NCBI RefSeq assembly: GCF_031085155.1
Contig: NZ_JAVHUL010000012.1
Location: 1 to 64,000 of the forward strand
DNA length: 64,000 nt
Source: Mesonia profundi
GTDB taxonomy: Bacteria > Bacteroidota > Bacteroidia > Flavobacteriales > Flavobacteriaceae
Direction: 5' to 3'
Shown here: piece by piece, positions 44,701 to 52,407 of the stretch
How the letters are laid out: every line of letters begins with the position of its first letter
How positions within the stretch are numbered: position 1 is the first letter of the stretch
Notes under the pieces: generated by a model
Seen by the model: the letters and a program-made list of their open reading frames with translations, nothing else
Told to the model about the DNA's origin: nothing
Database searches by the model: none
Program-made: the position numbers and the translations under genes

Positions 44701-44892
44701 GGTACTGGTGCAGAAGGGAATAGGTCTATTGGTACAGGAGCTGTTGGCGGTTTGCTAATTGGAACCATCTTAGGCGTTTTTATTATTCCTATTTTATATA
44801 TCTTCTTTCAATGGTTACAAGAAAAGTTCTTTGGCAGAACTAATTTAGAGAGTGAAGAAGAATCTAATGAACTACAAGAAACAAATGCATAA
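41728..44892 (+). CDS. RND efflux pump, inner-membrane permease (HAE1/AcrB type)
   Basis: A 1054-residue proton-driven permease with the standard twelve helices and two large periplasmic loops. Hallmarks are the N-terminal FIERPVLSTVVSVLIV, the NxxFPGANAQTV porter motif, the proton-relay aspartates in GIVVDDAIVVVEAVH (helix 4) and GLLAKNAILIVEFA (helix 10 region). Length and motifs fit the multidrug HAE1 subclass rather than metal exporters, which have different helix 4 motifs. Substrates unknown. Confidence 0.95.
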   Translation: MLKKFIERPVLSTVVSVLIVILGILGIVSLPVSQYPDIAPPTVQVNANFPGANAQTVLESVIIPIEEQINGVEGMDYITSTASNSGRAQIQVFFEQGYDADIASVNVQNRVARASSLLPREVVQGGVITQKQQTSALMFLAVLSKNEEYDATYIQNYLNINVLPELKRIDGVGDVSVFGSRDYAMRIWLQPEKLAAYNLIPADITAAINEQSQEAAAGSVGQNNAEAFEYVIRYSGRFKTEEQYEGIVIKALENGQYLTLGDVAEIELDAQGYSVQATTNGHPAVNMAVYQTPGSNAQEIIAEIHKNLDEFEKDFPEGMEVYINLDSNEFLEASISKVITTLIEAFILVFIVVFIFLQDVRSTLIPAIAVPVSIIGTFFFLNLFGYSINLLTLFALVLAIGIVVDDAIVVVEAVHAKLEEGSKSALTATRKAMDEITGAIISITLVMAAVFIPVTFITGPTGVFYEQFGITLIVAIVISAVNALTLSPALCALFLKTPDHDKKYNDKNWLQKFYHKFNVAFDATTTRYVNSLSFLFKYKWITPLILVLAVAGIYIGVEKTPTGFVPNEDRGVLFANVELPPGASLDRTVAITNQLKTKANQIDGVTGVTVVNGFSLISGQGSNFAIAFIRLAPWGERETDELSSESITGQLFGVGAQIPGAEMIFFTPPSVPGFGVSAGFEFKLLDRSGGSFDNLDDQAQQLLGTLSQRPEILYAQSSFNTNYPQYELDIDIAKTKDSGVSVSTIFGTLQGYIGSIFAADFSRYGKQYRVYIQGLPEDRATVEDLNSLYVRNDQGEMSPITEYINLKRVYGPQSVTRFNLFNSASISGASAPGFSSGDAIAALQEEASKLSSDFSIGYSGLTREEVSAGSQAFYIFLLSILFVYFILSAQYESFLIPFAVLFSLPVGVMGAYLVTYFMGLQANIYFQIALIMLVGLLAKNAILIVEFAMQRRREGMSIVEAAFDGAKVRLRPILMTSLAFIVGLMPLVFATGTGAEGNRSIGTGAVGGLLIGTILGVFIIPILYIFFQWLQEKFFGRTNLESEEESNELQETNA

Positions 44893-46289
44893 TGAAAAAG
44901 AATAGAATATATACCTTTTTACTTGCAGGAGCGCTACCATTTTTATTGGTATCGTGTTTTGCAGCAAAAGATTATGAACAACCAGAGATCATAAAAGACG
45001 AGAACTTTAGAACAGATTCACTTCCACAAGATAGCATCACTATGGCTGATGTTTCTTGGAAAGATTTGTTTACAGATGCTGTTTTGCAACAGCATATAGA
45101 TGAAGGTTTACAAAATAATATTGATATTAGGGTAGCCCTGCAGCAAATTATAGCTGCAGAGGCTTATCTTAAGCAAGGGAAAGCGGGTTATTTTCCTAGC
45201 CTTAGCGGAAATGCGAGTCTAACTCATCAAGAAGTATCTTCCAACAGTCAGTTTGGAGGACTTAATTCTTCGTTAGACCAATATGAGCTTAGTGCCAACC
45301 TTTCTTGGGAAGCTGATATTTGGGGAAAAATAAGAAGTAATAAAAGAGCTTATGAAGCAGGCTACCTACAAAGTGTAGCGGCTCATCAAGCGGTTAAAAC
45401 GGCATTGGTTTCTAATATCGCTTCTACGTATTATCAATTACTTTCTTTAGATGAAAAGAAAAAAGTAACGGAAATTACTATTGAAAATCGTGAAAAAAGC
45501 TTAGAAACCAATAAAGCTTTAAAAGACGCAGGGAACATTACCGAAGTTGGCGTAAAGCAAACCGAAGCTCAACTGTACACTGCAAAAGCCATTTTAATAG
45601 ATATCAATAATCAAATTAGGCTATTGGAAAATACCATGTCTATTTTATTAGGAAAAGAAGCTACCGCTATTGCAAGAACAGATTTAGAAAACCAAGAAAT
45701 TGAAACCGAGTTAAAAACGGGAGTTCCTGCCCAATTGTTAAAAAACAGACCCGATTTAATGGCTGCAGAATACAGTTTAAGAAACGCTTTTGAGCTAACC
45801 AATGTAGCCCGTGCTAATTTTTATCCATCGCTTACGTTGAATGCAACAGGAGGTTTACAAGCTTTAAGTTTTGATAGTCTTTTTGATACCAATTCTTTAT
45901 TTGCTAATATTATAGGAGGTCTTACGCAACCTATTTTTAATAAAAGGCAAATTAGAACGCAATACGAAGTTGCTCAATCACAGCAAGAACAAGCTCGTCT
46001 ACAATTTAGACAAGCCTTTTTAATTGCTAGTAAAGAAGTTTCAGACGCATTATATAATTATGAATCATCTACAGATAAGATAGAGGTGAAGCAAAAAGAA
46101 TTTGAAGCTTATGATTTAGCTACTCAATATTCTGAAGAATTATTAAATAATGGTTTAGCCAATTACTTAGAGGTGTTAACCGCTAGAGAAAATGCTCTAA
46201 ATTCTCGTTTAGACCTAATTAGTGCTAAATATAGCCAGTTAAATTCTATGGTGAATTTATATGAAGCTTTAGGTGGAGGCTGGAAATAA
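44892..46289 (+). CDS. TolC-like outer-membrane efflux lipoprotein (OprM/NodT type)
   Basis: A 465-residue outer-membrane factor with a lipobox LVSC near Cys22, two repeated outer-membrane-efflux domains (about 55-245 and 270-460), and the marks DVSWKDLFTD, LLKNRPDLMAAEYSLR and NYLEVLTARENALNSRLDL. Its ATG overlaps the permease stop codon (TAATG). It completes the tripartite pump, and a strong hairpin terminator follows. Confidence 0.94.
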   Translation: MKKNRIYTFLLAGALPFLLVSCFAAKDYEQPEIIKDENFRTDSLPQDSITMADVSWKDLFTDAVLQQHIDEGLQNNIDIRVALQQIIAAEAYLKQGKAGYFPSLSGNASLTHQEVSSNSQFGGLNSSLDQYELSANLSWEADIWGKIRSNKRAYEAGYLQSVAAHQAVKTALVSNIASTYYQLLSLDEKKKVTEITIENREKSLETNKALKDAGNITEVGVKQTEAQLYTAKAILIDINNQIRLLENTMSILLGKEATAIARTDLENQEIETELKTGVPAQLLKNRPDLMAAEYSLRNAFELTNVARANFYPSLTLNATGGLQALSFDSLFDTNSLFANIIGGLTQPIFNKRQIRTQYEVAQSQQEQARLQFRQAFLIASKEVSDALYNYESSTDKIEVKQKEFEAYDLATQYSEELLNNGLANYLEVLTARENALNSRLDLISAKYSQLNSMVNLYEALGGGWK

Positions 46290-46307
46290 ATTATAACAAG
46301 TACATTT

Positions 46308-46345
46308 AACCGCTCTGTACCTCTTAAAAAAAGTGCTGAGCGGTT
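46308..46345 (+). terminator. Terminator of the efflux operon
   Basis: AACCGCTC (46308-46315) pairs with GAGCGGTT (46338-46345), with a 22-base loop and a following T-rich stretch. Confidence 0.7.
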
Positions 46346-46367
46346 TTATTTACCCATATTTTATCAA

Positions 46368-47231
46368 ATGAAAAAGTTAATATTAGGCTTACTCGTTTTA
46401 AGTGTAATGCTTTTCGGAAAATCATTAAAAGCTCAGACTGCAACGAGCGCAACAGATTTATATACCTCCCACAACAAAGGTAAAATCTTTGTATATTGGG
46501 GATGGAACCGAGGTTACTATACTAAATCTGATATTCATTTTACAGGAAGTGATTACGATTTTACCATAAAAGATGCTAAGGCGCACGATAAACCTAAGCC
46601 TATCTCGTTTAAGAATTATCTTCAGCCAGACCGTGTAACTATTCCGCAGACCAATTTTAGAATCGGGTATTTTATTTCTGATCATTACAATATCTCTGCA
46701 GGAATAGATCATATGAAATATGTGATGTCTTATCAAACTGCTAATGTGAGCGGTTATATTGATGTCTCTTCTCCTGTAGGAGATGAATATAATGGGGTAT
46801 ATGACAACACGCCAACTCAAATTGATGACAACTTTGTACATTTAGAACATACCGACGGACTTAACTACGTAAATTTTGAATTTTCACGTTACGATGATCT
46901 CGGAAAGCTATTAGGATTTGAATGGAATACCGATATTTTTCAAATTAATATTACCGAAGGAGTTGGAATTGGTGCTTTGGTGCCAAAAACCAATGCTACC
47001 ATTTTAGATCGGGAGCGTTACGATCAATTTCATTTAGCAGGATTTGGACTTTCTTTAAAACAAGGAATAAATTTCACGTTCTTTAAATACTTTTTCGTTC
47101 AGGTAGAAGCTAAAGAAGGTTATATCAATATGCCCAATATTAGAACTACACACTCTAGATCTGACAAGGCTTCACAAGATTTTTTCTACTTTCAGCCTAG
47201 CATCATGTTTGGCGGTATTTTTAGATTATAA
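46368..47231 (+). CDS. Predicted outer-membrane beta-barrel protein, unknown
   Basis: A 287-residue protein with a signal peptide ending LKAQ and a mature part rich in aromatic beta-strands (KIFVYWGWNRGYYTKSDIHF, FRIGYFISDHYNISAGIDHM) ending FGGIFRL. I do not recognise a named family. It resembles conserved flavobacterial outer-membrane proteins of unknown function. The terminator upstream separates it from the efflux operon, so it is probably expressed independently. Confidence 0.65.
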   Translation: MKKLILGLLVLSVMLFGKSLKAQTATSATDLYTSHNKGKIFVYWGWNRGYYTKSDIHFTGSDYDFTIKDAKAHDKPKPISFKNYLQPDRVTIPQTNFRIGYFISDHYNISAGIDHMKYVMSYQTANVSGYIDVSSPVGDEYNGVYDNTPTQIDDNFVHLEHTDGLNYVNFEFSRYDDLGKLLGFEWNTDIFQINITEGVGIGALVPKTNATILDRERYDQFHLAGFGLSLKQGINFTFFKYFFVQVEAKEGYINMPNIRTTHSRSDKASQDFFYFQPSIMFGGIFRL

Positions 47232-47271
47232 CTCTATAGAAGTCACTTCTTGCTGACTCCTTAAAATTTTT

Positions 47272-47310
47272 AAGCTAAAGAATTGTGATTTACAATTCCT
47301 TAGCTTTTTT
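47272..47310. terminator. Bidirectional terminator
   Basis: AAGCTAAAGAATTGT (47272-47286) pairs with ACAATTCCTTAGCTT (47292-47306), one mismatch, loop GATTT, T run to 47310. It lies between the convergent barrel and CYTH genes. Confidence 0.82.
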
Positions 47311-47333
47311 TATCTGATTCAATCTAAAATCGC

Positions 47334-47807
47334 TTATTCCTTCCAGCTTTTATAAGGGTTTTGAACCAAATAAGAATTATAGTATCTTTTATCTCCAGTG
47401 ACTTCTTCCCCAAGCCAATCGGGTAATTTCACCTGTTCGGTTTCTGAGGATAGTTCTACTTCGGCGACAGTTAAGCCTTCATTATCTTTATAAAATTCGT
47501 CTACTTCAAAAGTATGTTTGCCCACTTTTATCAAATATCGTGTTTTCTCGATTTTTCCGGGTTCGCAGAGTTGCAGTAATTCTTCCGCTTCAGCGACAGG
47601 AATATTTTTCTCCCACTCAAACCTAGACAAGCCACTTTTAGAAGATTTCCCTTTTACAGTGATAAAAGCTTCCTCTCCCGTAATGCGAATGCGTGTCGTC
47701 CTTTCCTTATGCGAATTAAGATAAGCCTGTTGAATACTATAAGAAGCATAGGCTTCCTCTTTAAAGGAATTATTTTTTAGTAAAAATTTTCTTTCTATTT
47801 CTTGCAT
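47334..47807 (-). CDS. CYTH-domain protein (inorganic triphosphatase-like)
   Basis: A 157-residue single CYTH domain. The ExExK signature is QEIERKFLL at the N-terminus, followed by RTTRIRITGEEAFITVKGK and the late FEVDEFYKDNEGLTVAEVEL, which supply the acidic and basic tunnel residues. Small bacterial CYTH proteins usually hydrolyse tripolyphosphate or related triphosphates with Mg2+. It is nine bases downstream of the mltF-like gene on the same strand, probably cotranscribed. Confidence 0.88.
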   Translation of the reverse strand: MQEIERKFLLKNNSFKEEAYASYSIQQAYLNSHKERTTRIRITGEEAFITVKGKSSKSGLSRFEWEKNIPVAEAEELLQLCEPGKIEKTRYLIKVGKHTFEVDEFYKDNEGLTVAEVELSSETEQVKLPDWLGEEVTGDKRYYNSYLVQNPYKSWKE

Positions 47808-47816
47808 AGTATCTTG

Positions 47817-49301
47817 CTATAATGATGTTTCCGGACTGTGTAAAGGTATAAGTCCGCGATAATGATCGTAACGTAAGAAGGTTTCTTTTACATATAGAAA
47901 TGGTTCTCTACCACGTACAAAACCATACTTCACTTGGGGTTTGGTATAAAATTCTCGCGAACTCAACTTTAGCATAAAATCCTCTACATGATCATCCCAA
48001 ACCAAATGATTTTCCCCCGCTGCTTTGGTAAGACGTTGCGCATCACGAACGTGCCCGAGTCCAGAATTGTAAGCAGCCATGGTAAACTTTATTTTCTGAA
48101 CACTATCTGTAACTTTATTAAATTTATCCCGCATTTGCTCTAAATAAAGCACTCCTGCTTTTAAATTTTCACTTGGGTTATGGATGTCATCAATACCCAA
48201 GTCTTTGGCAGTAGCTGGCATAACTTGCATTAATCCTCCTGCCCCAGCCCATGATTTCTCTGTAGGTTTAAAACGAGATTCTTGATACACCAAAGAACTC
48301 AGCAAACGCCAATCCCACCCTATTCTCTCTGCATTGGTTTTTATAATAGAATCGTACTCACTTATTTTACCATCGTTTTTACTGTAAAACTCACTTTTAA
48401 TTCTACGACTATAAGATTTTTTATTTTTGAAATACTTATCGTAAATCACATAATAAAAATCTTGTTTCTTACTACGTTCTACCCAATCATTTACTTTCTT
48501 TAAGAGATTTGGAGAATTACTTCGCACCCCCCAAGCTATGCGTTGCGAAAAACTCACCTGAGTTTCTATATCTAAAATAGGATAATACGTCTGATTTATA
48601 GAAGCTACATTATCATCAGAAATCGTAAAGTCTATACTATCGTCAACGACCATTTTAATGATTTCATCGGTAGTTTTTTCTCCTGGCAAGGTGATTATAT
48701 TAATATCTCCCCCAATCTCTTCTTCTAGGTTATGAAGACGCTCATAATAGGAGGAATTTTTTCTTACGTGCACCTTTTTTCCAATTAAATCTACAGGATC
48801 TTCAATTAACTGCTGTTTTACTTTATAGCCTGGTAATTTTCGCCAATTGCTAGGCTTTCGTTGTACTAAAACTTGATGCGTAAGGTAAAGCGGGTTGGTA
48901 AAGGCTATTACTTTTTTTCGCGCCTCTGTGATGGATAAACCATAAGCGATTAAGTCTCCTTCCCCACGATTAAGCATATTAAAGAGTTGATCTATATCTT
49001 TGGCGACTTTTATCTCCAATTCTAAATCCAGACTTTTTGCGAGGCGTTCTACCAACTCATATTCAAACCCCATAGGTTTTCCACGATAAATAAAGTAACC
49101 GGTAGAGTTATAAATCGTTATCACGCTAAGCTTCCCATCTGCTTTAATTTCTTCTAAGTCGTGTTCTATTTGCGGTTCACTCAAGATACTTTCGTTCAAA
49201 GAGGTTCCAAGTGTTGCTTCATTTTTACAACCAGCTAAGATCAAAAATAACAGCACAAAAAAAGAATACAAATAAGTTTTAGAAGCGTAATGATGAGCCA
49301 T
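47817..49301 (-). CDS. mltF: MltF-like membrane-bound lytic transglycosylase
   Basis: A 494-residue lipoprotein (lipobox LAGC, Cys25). It has an N-terminal solute-binding-protein-like regulatory domain (about 55-300; GKLSVITIYNSTGYFIYRGKP, VHVRKNSSYYERL) and a C-terminal SLT lysozyme-like domain (about 325-470) with the catalytic Glu in SLVYQESRFKP, GLMQVMPATAKDLG and TMAAYNSGLGHV. It cleaves peptidoglycan at the outer membrane. Domain order and length match MltF. Confidence 0.92.
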   Translation of the reverse strand: MAHHYASKTYLYSFFVLLFLILAGCKNEATLGTSLNESILSEPQIEHDLEEIKADGKLSVITIYNSTGYFIYRGKPMGFEYELVERLAKSLDLELEIKVAKDIDQLFNMLNRGEGDLIAYGLSITEARKKVIAFTNPLYLTHQVLVQRKPSNWRKLPGYKVKQQLIEDPVDLIGKKVHVRKNSSYYERLHNLEEEIGGDINIITLPGEKTTDEIIKMVVDDSIDFTISDDNVASINQTYYPILDIETQVSFSQRIAWGVRSNSPNLLKKVNDWVERSKKQDFYYVIYDKYFKNKKSYSRRIKSEFYSKNDGKISEYDSIIKTNAERIGWDWRLLSSLVYQESRFKPTEKSWAGAGGLMQVMPATAKDLGIDDIHNPSENLKAGVLYLEQMRDKFNKVTDSVQKIKFTMAAYNSGLGHVRDAQRLTKAAGENHLVWDDHVEDFMLKLSSREFYTKPQVKYGFVRGREPFLYVKETFLRYDHYRGLIPLHSPETSL

Positions 49302-49390
49302 AAAAAAGCGTAAGAATGAATTTTTAAGTTACAAAAAAATTAACAAGTCGCTTGTCTAAAACCTAAAACCAATGCCTTCAGTTATTTAGA

Positions 49391-50062
49391 TTAAGTTTTA
49401 TTCCATATTCTATGAATCTCTTCAGATTCTATAATGGGTTCGTTTTGGGGTGAATTCGCTAAAACAATCATAGTTTTCACAATACTCTGTGCCGAAATAG
49501 ACCTGAATTTTTTTAAAGGGCCCATCATTAAGCCATTAGCGACTTTCATAAGTTGGTTCCAAAGCGACTCGAAAACTCTCTTTTCTTTCCGTTTCCCGGA
49601 AATTAGCGACGGACGTAAGATGTACGTATGTTCTATTTTTTGCTGAAGCACATGAGCTTCCATCTTTCCTTTCATTTGATTGTAGAAAAACCGACTCTTG
49701 GCATCTGCCCCAAGTGCTGAAATAACTATAAAGGTGTCGATACCATTTTCTTTAGATAATTTTGCTGCGACTGATGGAATCCCTACATCTACTTTCTCAT
49801 ACACTTCATCATTAGGAGTTTTCTTTTTCGTACTTCCTATGCAACAAAAGACCTCATCTCCTGTAAAGTTTTCTTTTTCTTCGGTTAACCGAAATAAATC
49901 CACTTTATATTCCACCAATTTAGGGTGTGTAAAACCTAAGCTTCTTCTGGTGAAGACTTTAACCTTTGCGTAACGATCATCTACTAGAAGCTCTTGGAGT
50001 AAGGTACTTCCTGTTAATCCCGTGGCACCAAGAATTAGGGCTGTTTTTTTCTTCTGCATCAC
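49391..50062 (-). CDS. NAD(P)H-binding SDR-like protein (atypical)
   Basis: A 223-residue Rossmann-fold protein with ALILGATGLTGSTLLQELL at the N-terminus and YILRPSLISGKRKEKR. It resembles the HTATIP2/TIP30 or YwnB type of NAD(P)-binding proteins rather than classical SDRs. No substrate can be inferred. Single gene. Confidence 0.82.
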   Translation of the reverse strand: MMQKKKTALILGATGLTGSTLLQELLVDDRYAKVKVFTRRSLGFTHPKLVEYKVDLFRLTEEKENFTGDEVFCCIGSTKKKTPNDEVYEKVDVGIPSVAAKLSKENGIDTFIVISALGADAKSRFFYNQMKGKMEAHVLQQKIEHTYILRPSLISGKRKEKRVFESLWNQLMKVANGLMMGPLKKFRSISAQSIVKTMIVLANSPQNEPIIESEEIHRIWNKT

Positions 50063-50114
50063 ATAAAGATAAAGGAAACATTAGAGGATATCACACAAAT
50101 CTTAAAACATGTTT

Positions 50115-50122
50115 TAACTTTG
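50115..50122 (+). promoter_or_regulatory. Possible -7 box TAACTTTG upstream of dinB
   Basis: Matches TAnnTTTG but has no clear -33 box. If used, the 5' leader of dinB would contain the whole 160-bp element at 50126-50285. Confidence 0.35.
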
Positions 50123-50125
50123 TAA

Positions 50126-50285
50126 TACCAATTCTATTTTAAAATGAGCCATTGGATTTGAAAATGTATTTTTTCAAGTACAAGGCAAAAAACGCAGTCA
50201 TAGCCATAGCTATGCCGAGTATTTTTAACGAAGTAGTTGGTAAAATGCATTCAATTATATAGCTTATTTTAAGGTAAAATTGGTA
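50126..50285. repeat. 160-bp MITE-like element with terminal inverted repeats
   Basis: The left end TACCAATTCTATTTTAAAAT pairs with the inverted right end (ATTTTAAGGTAAAATTGGTA), with about 20 of 24 positions matching when extended. Both sides are flanked by TAA, a possible 3-bp target duplication. The interior carries the palindrome CATAGCTATG. It ends 6 bases before the dinB start codon. Confidence 0.75.
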
Positions 50286-50291
50286 TAAAAG

Positions 50292-51386
50292 ATGAAACTC
50301 CGCAAAATTATTCACGTAGATATGGACGCATTTTATGCTTCTGTAGAGCAATTGGACGATCCCGAATTACGCGGAAAAGCAATTGCCGTTGGGGGAGGTT
50401 CTAAACGAGGCGTTGTAGCTGCTGCCAGTTATGAAGCGCGAAAGTTTGGTGTAAAAAGTGCCATGAGCGGCGCTTTAGCTCATAAACTTTGTCCGCAGCT
50501 AATTTTTGTTAAAACAAATTTTGATAGATACCGAGAAATCTCTCAGCGCATTCGTAAGATTTTTTTTGAATATACAGATTTGGTAGAGCCTCTATCACTA
50601 GACGAAGCTTACCTCGATGTTACCGAAAATAAGAAAGGTAACCCCAGTGCTACGCTCATCGCCAAAGAAATAAGGGAGAAGATTAAAGAGAAAACGGGTT
50701 TAAACGCTTCCGCAGGAATATCTATCAATAAGTTTGTAGCGAAGATTGCCAGTGATTACAACAAGCCTAACGGACAAAAAACGGTGCATCCCGAAGAGGT
50801 GGAAGATTTTATACAGGCCTTAGAAATTAGAAAATTTCACGGGGTAGGAAAAGTAACTGCTACCAAAATGTACAGCTTAGGAATCTTTACTGGAGCAGAT
50901 TTAAAAGGAAAATCTTTAGCGTTTTTACAAGAAAATTTTGGAAAAAGCGGACCGTATTATTACAACACCGTTCGTGGAATTCACCTGAGTGAAGTGAAAC
51001 CCAACCGGATTCGGAAATCGCTTGGTGCCGAGCGTACCTTTTTAGAAAATATTTCTTCCGAAATCTTTATGCTAGAGCGTCTAGAACATATCGCCGAAGA
51101 AATTGAAAGACGTTTAAAAAAGAGCCAAGTAGCGGGCAAAACCATTACCCTAAAGATAAAATACAGTGACTTTAGTCTACAAACACGTAGCAAAACCCTG
51201 AGTTATTATATCGCTTCCAAAGAGCTTATTTTAGAAACCGCTAAAGAACTCTTGTACCAAGAGAAAATGAAAAATTCGGTGAGATTGCTAGGAATTTCCC
51301 TTTCCAACCTGAATACAGAGGATAGAACAAAAAAACAATCCGAAGAACCCGAAGAAGTTTATGTTCAGATGAAATTTGATTTTTAA
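50292..51386 (+). CDS. dinB: DNA polymerase IV
   Basis: A 364-residue Y-family polymerase for translesion synthesis. Motifs are IHVDMDAFYASVEQLDD (first catalytic Asp), SLDEAYLDVTENK (second catalytic acidic pair), the thumb helix-hairpin-helix (FHGVGKVTATKMYSLGI) and the little finger domain. The C-terminus VYVQMKFDF lacks a standard beta-clamp motif of the E. coli type, but QMKFDF may serve as one. The upstream element replaces most of the 5' region. Confidence 0.94.
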   Translation: MKLRKIIHVDMDAFYASVEQLDDPELRGKAIAVGGGSKRGVVAAASYEARKFGVKSAMSGALAHKLCPQLIFVKTNFDRYREISQRIRKIFFEYTDLVEPLSLDEAYLDVTENKKGNPSATLIAKEIREKIKEKTGLNASAGISINKFVAKIASDYNKPNGQKTVHPEEVEDFIQALEIRKFHGVGKVTATKMYSLGIFTGADLKGKSLAFLQENFGKSGPYYYNTVRGIHLSEVKPNRIRKSLGAERTFLENISSEIFMLERLEHIAEEIERRLKKSQVAGKTITLKIKYSDFSLQTRSKTLSYYIASKELILETAKELLYQEKMKNSVRLLGISLSNLNTEDRTKKQSEEPEEVYVQMKFDF

Positions 51387-51692
51387 ACAGTAGTGCCCAA
51401 TTAAAATATTTTCGAATCTGTTGAAGTCAATTCTAGCAAATAATAAAGAGCCCTATTTTTTGGGTTGCAGCCACTTGCTTTTATGCTGAGTTTTATTTTA
51501 AAATTTACTATACATTGATAATTTTAAAAATCCGATAATTAGTATTTTACACATTAAATCTTACGTCTATTATCTTATAGCACCAGCCCGAAAGAATTCA
51601 TTCTGGCGGGAAGCGTCTGCCAGCTGGCAAAGGCTGGGTCTTATATCTTAGTCGGACACGACTAATTTTTAAATTTTACGTAACTTTCTTTT
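51387..51692. other. Intergenic region filled by MITE-like copy B
   Basis: The 306-base gap between dinB and the acetyltransferase gene is almost entirely the element at 51391-51665. Nothing else is visible. Confidence 0.6.
51391..51665 (+). repeat. MITE-like intergenic element, copy B
   Basis: About 275 bp, from TAGTGCCCAATTAAAATATT to the end palindrome TTAGTCGGACACGACTAA. The right-hand part contains GC-rich inverted segments (GCCAGCTGGC) followed by GGTCTTATATCTTAG, as in copy A. Confidence 0.7.
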
Positions 51693-52208
51693 ATGAAAAA
51701 TTTCACGTCTTTATCTACTCCCCGACTTCAACTAAGATCTCTCGAAACCCGTGATTGGGAAGAGATTTCTTATTTAAGAAGCGATGCTTTAATGAATCAA
51801 TATGTTTCTAGGTCTTCTGCCAAAAATAAAAAAGAAGCCTTGGCTTTTATCTATAAAATTCAAAAAGGAATACGGAACCGGGAGATATTATATTGGAGTA
51901 TTTGCTTTAAAGACGATCCTAAAATGCTGGGTAGTATTTGTCTATGGCACTTTTCTAAAGACGGTACTACGGCAGAAGTAGGTTATGATTTGGCGACCAA
52001 TGTTCAAGGCAAGGGAATTATGGATGAAGCCTTGAAAAAACTTATTGATTATGCTTTTCATGAACTTAATTTACAAAAAATAGAAGCGTATACCCATAAA
52101 GAAAATGCTAAGTCATTGGCACTCTTAGAACGCAACCACTTTAAGTTAAATCTGAAGCAAAAAGATAAAAACAATAAAAATAATGTGATTTTAACCTTAG
52201 CGTGTTAG
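51693..52208 (+). CDS. GNAT-family N-acetyltransferase (RimJ/RimL-like)
   Basis: A 171-residue acetyltransferase with the RimJ/RimL look: TPRLQLRSLETRDWEEISYLR at the start, the acetyl-CoA-binding AEVGYDLATNVQGKGIMDEA and the C-terminal LNLQKIEAYTHKENAKSLAL. It transfers acetyl to an amino group of a protein N-terminus or a small molecule; the substrate is unknown. It stands alone 28 bases after a repeat element. Confidence 0.9.
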   Translation: MKNFTSLSTPRLQLRSLETRDWEEISYLRSDALMNQYVSRSSAKNKKEALAFIYKIQKGIRNREILYWSICFKDDPKMLGSICLWHFSKDGTTAEVGYDLATNVQGKGIMDEALKKLIDYAFHELNLQKIEAYTHKENAKSLALLERNHFKLNLKQKDKNNKNNVILTLAC

Positions 52209-52239
52209 GGATAGAGCGGTGTGCTTGAGCTCTTTTTAA

Positions 52240-52327
52240 TTTTGTAAAAAGCTAAAAAAGCGAGTAGTGAAAGCCTGTCTACCGCCAGGCAGACCCGACC
52301 CACGTTTTTCACGTGGGGAACGCCCAA
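52240..52327 (-). repeat. Flavobacterial dispersed palindromic repeat (GGGCGTTCCCC type)
   Basis: On the minus strand GGGCGTTCCCCACGTG is followed by a perfect hairpin CCCACGT-ttttc-ACGTGGG (plus strand 52302-52320), then an imperfect TCTGCCTGGCGGTAGACAGG inverted repeat and CTTTCACTACTCGC. I recognise this layout as a dispersed repeat of this family. A looser relative lies near 24130-24240. Confidence 0.55.
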
Positions 52328-52342
52328 ATAAAAACGAATAGA

Positions 52343-52387
52343 GAAAATCGCTTTCTAACCAAATGAGAAGGACCGAAAGCGATTTTC
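52343..52387. terminator. Terminator of pyk
   Basis: A perfect 13-bp stem GAAAATCGCTTTC/GAAAGCGATTTTC with a 19-base loop lies just downstream of the pyk stop codon on the minus strand. The neighbouring gene converges on it. Confidence 0.82.
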
Positions 52388-52407
52388 TTAGTGAGTTAGG
52401 ATTATTT

